Shown here one piece after another: positions 1 through 5,003 of a DNA stretch of 9,102 nucleotides (positions are counted from its first letter, which is position 1; each line of letters opens with the position of its first letter). This DNA is from Candidatus Gerdarchaeota archaeon. GTDB taxonomy: Archaea; Asgardarchaeota; Heimdallarchaeia; JABLTI01. The translations under genes and the position numbers were made by a program. The stretch spans positions 1 to 9,102 of the forward strand of contig JAEORM010000118.1 in NCBI GenBank assembly GCA_016840905.1. The letters are read 5' to 3'. The notes under the pieces were generated by a model. It made no database searches and was not told where the DNA came from. It saw nothing but the letters and a program-made list of their open reading frames with translations.

Positions 1-835
1 CTGGTTCCCAAGGAACATGTTCTAAGTTTTCAGCCATTTGTTTGAGCTCAATTTTTCTCTTCTCAGAGGTAGTTTCTTTACTTAATCTAAGGCATTCCTC
101 AGCATATTTTTTAGCTAATTTACGAGGGACCTCCGCGAAGATCATCATTGCACGCAATTCTTGACCTTTGGGACCATTTTTTTCCTTTTGGGTTAATTTT
201 TCATAAGTTTCTTTTGCTTTATTATAGACGAACTTAAATCCTCTATCAACGATTAATTTGTAATCCGCAATTAAATGACCACCAGTTGCTCCTACATTAC
301 CAAAACCATTTTTATGATAATCAAAAATCATATGCCTATTTTTTATGTTCTCTTTCTCAAATTGCTTGTATTCTTTTTCATTTAAGCATTTAGAAAGCTG
401 TGTATTGAATCTCCCACCAGCTAACAAATCATTTTCAGAGATAATTTCTTGTGGAATATAATTTAATAGTGCTTCTTGGAAGAAAATAGCTCTTCTTTCA
501 GGTAAAGATAATTCCCAGAATCCCTCGGGAAGCTCGACCTTTTTTGCCATTAATTCCAATGACATATTAAATAATCCCTTGGTGTTCATACCTATAAAGG
601 CATATACATCCGGTACAATATAATAATCCCCTTCATTCCAAATCCTATCGCCCCATAATGCACCGGTTGTTAATACAAAATATTCATTATTCCATTCTCT
701 TTCATTTCCTAAGAAATAATAATCTCTTAACCATCGTGCTCTTGGTGATAAATCATGTGGTTCTGCCACAGAAAATTTTGGTTTTGATAAAGGAGTTTTA
801 CAAAAAGATGATTCAATATCAACTGTTTTTGCCAT
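1..835 (-). CDS. Glycyl radical enzyme (pyruvate formate-lyase-like family), N-terminal part, cut by window edge
   Basis: The reading frame opens with ATG at 835 on the minus strand and stays open to the left edge, giving 278 residues of a protein whose family usually has about 750-900. Visible family-like stretches are WGDRIWNEGDYYIVPD (about 61-76), YIPQEIISENDLLAGG (126-141), a GGHLIADYKLIVDRG segment (185-199) that resembles the GH-x-x-x-D-Y-x-x-x-x-x-x-G stretch of these enzymes, and a helical end with the KYAEECLRLS and ELKQMAENLEHVPWEP motifs (about 243-278). The last resembles the family pattern EL-x-x-(I/M)A-x-x-x-x-x-VP that precedes the active-site half. Such enzymes use a glycyl radical installed by a radical-SAM activase for anaerobic C-C, C-N or C-O chemistry. 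The catalytic cysteine and the C-terminal glycine lie outside the window, so the substrate cannot be named. The gene follows vps22 on the same strand after 129 bases, but a T-rich tract and its own promoter-like sequence suggest separate transcription. Confidence 0.72.
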   Translation of the reverse strand, partial: MAKTVDIESSFCKTPLSKPKFSVAEPHDLSPRARWLRDYYFLGNEREWNNEYFVLTTGALWGDRIWNEGDYYIVPDVYAFIGMNTKGLFNMSLELMAKKVELPEGFWELSLPERRAIFFQEALLNYIPQEIISENDLLAGGRFNTQLSKCLNEKEYKQFEKENIKNRHMIFDYHKNGFGNVGATGGHLIADYKLIVDRGFKFVYNKAKETYEKLTQKEKNGPKGQELRAMMIFAEVPRKLAKKYAEECLRLSKETTSEKRKIELKQMAENLEHVPWEP

Positions 836-845
836 GGATTTCAGT

Positions 846-883
846 TCCTATTCTAATGTTGATTTAATTTACAATCATTTAAA
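846..883 (-). promoter_or_regulatory. Probable promoter and ribosome binding site of the glycyl radical enzyme gene
   Basis: On the minus strand a TTTAAATG box (883-876) lies about 40 bases before the ATG at 835, which places a transcription start near 852-855 by the usual archaeal TATA spacing. An AGGA element (849-846) sits 10 bases before the ATG and could act as a weak Shine-Dalgarno site. The assignment rests on pattern and spacing only. Confidence 0.35.
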
Positions 884-946
884 GAGAATAAATTAATCAA
901 AAAATAAGTTGACAAAAATACTTTATAATCTTTTGTTTTATTTCCT

Positions 947-964
947 AAAGTAAAAAAAAGAAGG
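947..964 (-). terminator. T-rich transcription stop after vps22
   Basis: Directly after the vps22 stop codon the minus strand reads CCTTCTTTTTTTTAC, with an eight-T run. Archaeal RNA polymerase can stop at such T-rich tracts without a hairpin, and no stable hairpin is visible. This would end the ESCRT transcript before the glycyl radical enzyme promoter. Confidence 0.45.
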
Positions 965-1690
965 TTATCTTCCACCTAAACCGGGGAAGTAATATTTCTT
1001 ACCTTCAGCGTAGCTTGCATCTACTCGAGCAATACCATTAGCTCTCATAGCTTCTAAGACTCGCTCACATCTTTCTTGTGACCATCTAGTTTTTAACATA
1101 AGTTCTTCCATTGATATCCAACCTTTTCTGGTTGCAATAGAAAGGACTTCCTCTTGGTCTTCTGTGAGATTAGCAGGAATAAATTCTACAAGTACTACAC
1201 CACTCTTCAATTCCTTTTGTTTAGGAATTAATTTTGCTTCTGTTAGTTTTTCAATAGCTGTTGTGACATCTTTAGCTGTAATTATTTTACCAGGACGATC
1301 TTTGTTTACTAGAAGAACCACTTCACCAAGGGTCATTAAACCACCTGTTAATTCTTGAGTGGTTTTTGCTTTGTCAAGAATTTCTATTCCTAATCGCTCA
1401 TAAAAATCCCCGCCACCTATTCTATCCCAGAAGGTAGCACTTTCTTTCCATTCGTAAACACCTATTTCATCTGGCAAACCAAGTTCTTGTCGTAATTCTA
1501 CAAGTTTCTTATAGGAATCTTCATTCTTTTCTATATCTTTTTTCCACTTCTTCTCAAAATCCTTTAATTGTTTCCGAAGTTCCCTAATGTGTTCTAACAT
1601 TTGCTCAAGATCGGTAATCATGAGCTCAGCTTCTTTTGCTTGAAAAGCTGATTTTATTCTAATTTTCTTCTCTATATCTCTTAAGCCCAT
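965..1690 (-). CDS. vps22: ESCRT-II subunit Vps22 (EAP30/SNF8 family)
   Basis: This 241-residue protein matches the human SNF8/Vps22 layout from end to end. An N-terminal helical hairpin (about 15-70, containing QLKDFEKKWKKDIEKN) is followed by the family signature FWDRIGGGDFYERLGIEI (87-104), equivalent to FWSEMLGVGDFYYELGVQI in the human protein. Two tandem winged-helix domains follow: about 105-172, with GGLMTLGEVVLLV, and about 175-241, with WISMEELMLKTRWSQERCERVLEAM and an ending KKYYFPGL, like HYWLPAL in human. In eukaryotes Vps22 with Vps36 and two Vps25 copies forms the Y-shaped ESCRT-II that bridges ESCRT-I to ESCRT-III on membranes. The protein should be cytoplasmic and membrane-recruited. 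It is the last gene of the cluster. The ATG at 1690 has only a weak GAGATGA element upstream. A TTAAATTTAT box about 40 bases before the start (near 1727-1736) could be an internal promoter. Vps36 belongs to the same fold family, but this is closer to Vps22. Confidence 0.9.
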   Translation of the reverse strand: MGLRDIEKKIRIKSAFQAKEAELMITDLEQMLEHIRELRKQLKDFEKKWKKDIEKNEDSYKKLVELRQELGLPDEIGVYEWKESATFWDRIGGGDFYERLGIEILDKAKTTQELTGGLMTLGEVVLLVNKDRPGKIITAKDVTTAIEKLTEAKLIPKQKELKSGVVLVEFIPANLTEDQEEVLSIATRKGWISMEELMLKTRWSQERCERVLEAMRANGIARVDASYAEGKKYYFPGLGGR

Positions 1691-1754
1691 TTTTATTCAT
1701 CTCATTAGGATTTCTATGGTTATCCAATAAATTTAACGTTTCGAAATTCTTTTT

Positions 1755-2057
1755 TTACATTGGTTGTTTTTTATAATATTTCTTCAACCAATCTTGTATT
1801 TTCTCTTCTAATTTTTTCACATCATGATTTTCTAGAGGAAGTGCTTTTTTATCGATGTACTTGTTATACAAATAATTGAATTGATTCTTAATTTGTCCAG
1901 CAAATTGATGTTTTTGTCCGAATGTTCTTTCACATTCATACAAGGCTTCATTTAATTCTTCAAGTACAAAATCGGAATCCAATGATATTTCAAGATAATT
2001 TAGTATTTCTTGTAAGTGGCGGTATAAATTTCTATACGCTACTGGATTTCCTTGCAC
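1755..2057 (-). CDS. Unrecognised 100-residue helical protein inside the ESCRT cluster
   Basis: I do not recognise this protein. It is predicted all-helical, with about four segments: 5-22 (AYRNLYRHLQEILNYL), 29-46 (FVLEELNEALYECERTF), 50-69 (rich in Q, N and Y) and 76-97 (ENHDVKKLEEKIQDWLKKYY). It is rich in Tyr, Asn, Gln and Lys, and has no signal peptide, membrane segment or metal-binding motif. The start is a GTG: the frame is closed by a stop at 2063-2061, and a clear GAGGT site (2070-2066) lies 8 bases upstream. It sits 59 bases after vps28 and 64 bases before vps22 on the same strand, so a role with ESCRT-I or ESCRT-II is inferred from position only. It is not a Vps25, which is built of winged helices, and carries no visible UEV, steadiness box or ESCRT-III charge pattern. 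It could fill the place of Vps37, or be an ESCRT adaptor or a regulator. That it is a real gene is well supported; its function is unknown. Confidence 0.8.
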   Translation of the reverse strand: MQGNPVAYRNLYRHLQEILNYLEISLDSDFVLEELNEALYECERTFGQKHQFAGQIKNQFNYLYNKYIDKKALPLENHDVKKLEEKIQDWLKKYYKKQPM

Positions 2058-2065
2058 TTTTCATT

Positions 2066-2070
2066 ACCTC
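2066..2070 (-). promoter_or_regulatory. Shine-Dalgarno site deciding a GTG start
   Basis: GAGGT on the minus strand lies 8 bases before the GTG at 2057. An out-of-frame ATG at 2064 is only one base from the site, too close for initiation, and would give just ten codons. A TTTTATTTAA box a little upstream (about 2093-2102) may be an internal promoter. Confidence 0.6.
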
Positions 2071-2116
2071 TTTATTATTACTTCAATCTTTTTTTAAATA
2101 AAAGGAGAAAAGAAGG

Positions 2117-2755
2117 TTATGGATTTCTTAACGATCTTCGGAAAGTGTTAAGCCATCTCACAGCTTCAAATTCTAGTCGTTTGACAAGTCCTTCTTCTAA
2201 TACCTCATCGGGTGGTTTTGCTGCTAACATTTCGTTCCAATTGATAATTTCTTTCACAATATCAGAACCTTCGCCAAATCCTGGATAAGATTTGAGGATG
2301 TCAGCCATTTCATCAAGATTCGGTACTATTAATTCTACTCTCGCGACAGAACCTAAACGAAGTAAATCGATTAACTCGATAGCACCTGCAACAAAATCGG
2401 CACTTTTTGCAGGTAAACTATGCATAGCGTCAAAAGGCATTGCAAAAGTTTCTACATTTTGAGAAATAGGTATCGGTGCTACACCTTCAGCAAATCTAAG
2501 TTTTTCTGCTCCATAAGGATACTTGCTCACAATTTGCTCTCGTGCGAGAAAACTTTCGAGATTAAAGCCCATTTTTTGTAATTGGAAACGAGCTTTAAAA
2601 GCATCGCGAATTAATGCTCGTAATTGTCTTCGGTACATCCCAGGATCTAAAATCCCATCAGCAAAACTATTACTGAGATTATCAATTGTAGCGATACATG
2701 AAAATAATTCTGCTTCTAATTCAAATTGTGATTTGTTCTTAGACGAATATGACAT
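2117..2755 (-). CDS. vps28: ESCRT-I subunit Vps28
   Basis: The 212 residues are close to the roughly 221 of human VPS28, and both domains are present. The N-terminal core (about 11-75) has the helical pattern ELEAELFSCIATIDNLSNSF followed by an ILDPGMYRRQLRALIRDAFKARFQL stretch, the part that in eukaryotes packs against the Vps23 steadiness box and Vps37. The C-terminal four-helix bundle (about 116-210) begins AKSADFVAGAIELIDLLRLG and ends FEAVRWLNTFRRSL, similar to the human end DLESAYNAFNRFL. In eukaryotes this domain contacts ESCRT-II (Vps36) and ESCRT-III (Vps20). The ATG at 2755 is set by a GAGGT site (2768-2764) 7-8 bases upstream that overlaps the stop of vps23; only 12 bases separate the two genes, so co-transcription and coupled translation are likely. 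The protein should be cytoplasmic and act on membranes through its partners. Confidence 0.88.
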   Translation of the reverse strand: MSYSSKNKSQFELEAELFSCIATIDNLSNSFADGILDPGMYRRQLRALIRDAFKARFQLQKMGFNLESFLAREQIVSKYPYGAEKLRFAEGVAPIPISQNVETFAMPFDAMHSLPAKSADFVAGAIELIDLLRLGSVARVELIVPNLDEMADILKSYPGFGEGSDIVKEIINWNEMLAAKPPDEVLEEGLVKRLEFEAVRWLNTFRRSLRNP

Positions 2756-2767
2756 TTTTCTAACCTC

Positions 2768-3508
2768 TTAATTTGATTCCATTTTTTTATGAACGATATA
2801 TAGCTCTTTCGTGTATTTTCTATAGAGCTTAGCAAAATCGACGGGACTTATTTCACCGTCTTTGAACTTTTCATCAAGGGTCGATAATAAATCTGCTAAG
2901 GCAACAGATTTAGCTTGTAAAAGTAATGATTCGCTTTTATCCATATCTTTTGGTAATACTAAATCTTCGTCTTCAATTTTTGTTATTGTTTCAGTTGTTC
3001 CTTTAACAAGTTCAGCTCGTAATTTCCGCAATTCATCATCTCTGATTTTTATTTTATCTTGTAAGGAAGTTATTGTTTCGTTAATATCATCTACTTTTTG
3101 TTGGTTTGGTGTTATTATAGCTTCCTTTGTTTGAACTGTTGCTTTTTGTGGAATGGTTCTAGCTGTTCCTTCCATATCTGTAAACTGAGGTTGTACTTTC
3201 ATGAATAATGATATTAAAGCATGAATTACTTGGTAAACATGAACATCTGGTTTCCAATCATGAGTAATATTCAATAACACATTACCATTTTTCTCGATAT
3301 TTGGATGACGGATATTTTTCTCTAAAATCATGACTTTTGGAGGGTATTCGGGATATTTTAATGGTACAAGCACTTCGACAGGAATTTTCCTTTCACCAGA
3401 AGATGTATTTACAATAACATCTCCTTTCCATCTATTTAATTCACTGCCAATAGGAGCAAAACCTTTTGTATAAGTAAACATTAGTTGTGCTTCTCGAGCT
3501 ATTGCCAT
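2768..3508 (-). CDS. vps23: ESCRT-I subunit Vps23/TSG101-like: UEV, coiled coil and steadiness box
   Basis: Three regions can be read in this 246-residue protein. Residues 1-110 form an E2-like UEV domain: VPLKYPEYPPKVMI (48-61), then the E2 HPN tripeptide (68-70), then NGNVLLNITHDWKP (74-87). In active E2 enzymes the cysteine sits where this protein has Leu78 (NGNICLD in E2), so it should bind ubiquitin but not transfer it. Residues about 135-172 form a coiled coil (TSLQDKIKIRDDELRKLRAEL). Residues about 192-243 form the steadiness box (LLLQAKSVALADLLSTLDEKF, then ISPVDFAKLYRKYTKELYIVHKKM). In eukaryotes this box joins Vps23 to Vps28 and Vps37, and the UEV recognises ubiquitinated cargo and PTAP-type peptides. 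It is the first gene of the ESCRT cluster and nearly touches vps28. No good ribosome binding site precedes the ATG at 3508; a GAGGAG about 35 bases upstream is too distant. Confidence 0.9.
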   Translation of the reverse strand: MAIAREAQLMFTYTKGFAPIGSELNRWKGDVIVNTSSGERKIPVEVLVPLKYPEYPPKVMILEKNIRHPNIEKNGNVLLNITHDWKPDVHVYQVIHALISLFMKVQPQFTDMEGTARTIPQKATVQTKEAIITPNQQKVDDINETITSLQDKIKIRDDELRKLRAELVKGTTETITKIEDEDLVLPKDMDKSESLLLQAKSVALADLLSTLDEKFKDGEISPVDFAKLYRKYTKELYIVHKKMESN

Positions 3509-3552
3509 ATCATTTATTTTATTTCGTGACGAAGTATTCGTATTCTCCTCTA

Positions 3553-3581
3553 CTATGTTATATTACAATCTCTAATTTAAA
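3553..3581 (-). promoter_or_regulatory. Probable promoter of the ESCRT cluster
   Basis: Two TATA-like boxes precede vps23 on the minus strand: TTTAAAT (3581-3575) and TAATATAAC (3566-3558). By usual archaeal spacing they place transcription starts near 3552 or 3536, giving a leader of about 30-45 bases. The leader carries ACGAA-TAC-TTCGT, a short inverted repeat, followed by a third CGAA copy (near 3520-3540), which could be an operator. The choice between the two boxes is open. Confidence 0.4.
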
Positions 3582-3662
3582 CATTAATAATTGACCATAT
3601 TATTTTTTTAGAAATATTTTCAATATTCTAATAATAAAATAAAGTATTTTATATTATTTAAG

Positions 3663-3686
3663 GAGTACTCATAAAGAAATTTCTTT
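3663..3686. repeat. Two adjacent perfect palindromes in the divergent promoter region
   Basis: GAGTACTC (3663-3670) and AAAGAAATTTCTTT (3673-3686) are each perfectly self-complementary and separated by two bases. They lie just downstream of a plus-strand TATA-like box (3648-3656), where a start near 3678 would be expected, so a repressor bound here could block transcription. The second palindrome is all A/T except two bases, so chance is a real possibility in this AT-rich stretch. Confidence 0.3.
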
Positions 3687-3865
3687 TAAAAAAGGATTAA
3701 AAAGGAAAAAACACAATGGACACAATTATTATAAACGATTTTTGTATCCTTCTTATGTTTAACAAAGTAATGTTACTCTTTGGACATTAAATTATGTTCA
3801 AATGTTAAACTTAATAAAGAAAGATAATAAGTTAGCATTAGTCTAGAATTCAATGAGTGATTGAA

Positions 3866-4960
3866 ATGAGTGAATTTTCGTTCTGGGACCGAATCAAACA
3901 AAGATTAGGTATTTATAAACCACCTACAGAGGTAGCTGAGACTGAAACTTTTGAGATTTCCAGCGATCCCAATTTATTAGTTGCTGTTCGCAATTTGAAG
4001 AAACATTTTTTGGTTGCAGGTGGAGGACTTATTTTTAATAGAACTCCTATTTTCTTAAAGGCGGTTGATGGCATATCCTTTGATGTTAAAAAAGGTGAAA
4101 CTGTAGGCGTAGTAGGCGAATCAGGTTGTGGAAAATCAACTGCTGCAAGAGCAATTCTTAATTTATTGACTCCAACAGCTGGTCATGTCTTCTTCAGAAA
4201 AGAGGATGGAGAAATGGTTGATCTAGTTGCTCTTGATAAAAAAGATTTGCGAGATATGCGAAGACAAATGCAAATAGTTTTTCAGGACCCTTCAGCTTCA
4301 TTAAATCCAAGAATGACTGCATTTGATATTATATCAGAACCTCTTATTATCCACAATGTTGCTTCTGGTGACGAACTAAAAATCAGAACCATAGAATTGA
4401 TGGAAAAAGTAGGTTTGCAAATTCATCATGCATTTAGATTTCCTCATGAATTCTCTGGTGGTCAAAAGCAACGTGTAGGTATTGCTCGTGCCTTAGCATT
4501 AAACCCACGATTTGTTATTCTTGACGAACCTGTATCTTCTCTTGATGTTTCTGTCAGAGCTGCAGTTTTAATGTTGTTGAGAAACTTACAAAGAGAATTT
4601 AATTTAGCTTATGTATTTATTGCTCACGACCTTTCAGTTATCAGAATGATCTCTGATACTGTTTGTGTTATGTATCTAGGTAGATTAGTTGAAGTTGGTA
4701 CTGTTGAAGAAGTATTTGAAGATATGAGACATCCATATACCAGAGCATTGATTTCAGCAATTCCAATACCCGATCCAACAGTAAAACCAGAAAGAATTTT
4801 CCTTGAAGGAGATCCTCCTTCACCAGTTGCTCCTCCCCCAGGTTGCAACATCCATCCACGGTGTCCAATTGCAACTTCCATCTGTACACAAGAAGAACCT
4901 CCTCGTGTGCAAATATCCCCCACTCACTTTGTTGAGTGTCATCATGTAACATCTAAGTAA
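3866..4960 (+). CDS. Oligopeptide/dipeptide ABC transporter ATP-binding protein (OppF/DppF type)
   Basis: This 364-residue protein is an ABC ATPase energising uptake of peptides (or sometimes other solutes) through a membrane complex of two permeases and a second ATPase. Counting from the ATG at 3866, it shows Walker A GESGCGKST (84-92), the Q-loop in VFQDPSASLNPR (138-149), signature FSGGQKQR (196-203), Walker B FVILDEP (216-222) and the switch histidine in IAHDLS (252-257). The C-terminal extension typical of the Opp/Dpp group follows: RHPYTRALISAIP and then GCNIHPRCP. Four cysteines (about 327, 333, 340, 358; C-x5-C-x6-C-x17-C) match the cluster that binds an iron-sulfur cofactor in some Dpp ATPases. 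A GTG at 3857 is an alternative start, but neither start has a good ribosome binding site. No OppD, permease or binding-protein gene adjoins it: the left neighbour is divergent and the right one convergent, so its partners must lie elsewhere. The N-terminal FWDRIKQRLGIYKPP segment precedes the usual domain start by about 40 residues. Confidence 0.93.
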   Translation: MSEFSFWDRIKQRLGIYKPPTEVAETETFEISSDPNLLVAVRNLKKHFLVAGGGLIFNRTPIFLKAVDGISFDVKKGETVGVVGESGCGKSTAARAILNLLTPTAGHVFFRKEDGEMVDLVALDKKDLRDMRRQMQIVFQDPSASLNPRMTAFDIISEPLIIHNVASGDELKIRTIELMEKVGLQIHHAFRFPHEFSGGQKQRVGIARALALNPRFVILDEPVSSLDVSVRAAVLMLLRNLQREFNLAYVFIAHDLSVIRMISDTVCVMYLGRLVEVGTVEEVFEDMRHPYTRALISAIPIPDPTVKPERIFLEGDPPSPVAPPPGCNIHPRCPIATSICTQEEPPRVQISPTHFVECHHVTSK

Positions 4961-4972
4961 ATAAAAAATTAA

Positions 4973-4990
4973 AAAGGTCAATTGACCTTT
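4973..4990. terminator. Perfect 18-base palindrome between convergent genes, probable two-way terminator
   Basis: AAAGGTCAATTGACCTTT is perfectly self-complementary. It lies 12 bases after the ABC ATPase stop and 13 bases before the stop of the convergent transporter gene. A pyrimidine-rich tract (4991-5004) follows on the plus strand and an A/T-rich tract flanks the other side, giving T-rich RNA ends in both directions. The position fits termination better than operator function. Confidence 0.6.
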
Positions 4991-5003
4991 CTCTTCTTTT
5001 CTT

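Larger units (their letters stand above)
3509..3865. other. AT-rich divergent intergenic region between the ESCRT cluster and the ABC ATPase gene
   Basis: This stretch of about 357 bases lies between divergent genes and holds no convincing coding sequence, tRNA or other structural RNA. It contains the minus-strand ESCRT promoter at its left end and possible plus-strand TATA boxes: TTTATATTA (about 3648-3656), and CTTAATAAAG (about 3808-3817), which would place a start near 3840 for the ATPase gene. Two adjacent palindromes lie at 3663-3686. A 24-codon open frame (3716-3790) with an AAGGA about 8 bases before its ATG is present but unconvincing. Confidence 0.6.

Noticed and set aside
658..867. 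Plus-strand 69-codon frame opposite the glycyl radical enzyme start.
   Set aside because: It overlaps the enzyme's N-terminal coding region and promoter and has no start signals.
2054..2064. An ATG at 2064 (minus) as start of the 100-residue protein.
   Set aside because: It is in a different frame, gives only ten codons before a stop, and lies one base from the GAGGT site.
2052..3134. Plus-strand open frames of 78-90 codons opposite vps28 and vps23.
   Set aside because: They are antisense to well-supported ESCRT genes and contain low-complexity Ser-rich translations.
3716..3790. A 24-codon open frame (starting MDTIIINDFC) with an AAGGA element upstream in the divergent region.
   Set aside because: It is very short, has a composition expected of AT-rich non-coding DNA, and its ribosome site is weak. 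It could be a leader peptide, but nothing supports that.
4624..4952. Open frames of 94-99 codons antisense to the ABC ATPase gene.
   Set aside because: They lie opposite strongly conserved ABC coding sequence and show no protein-like character.
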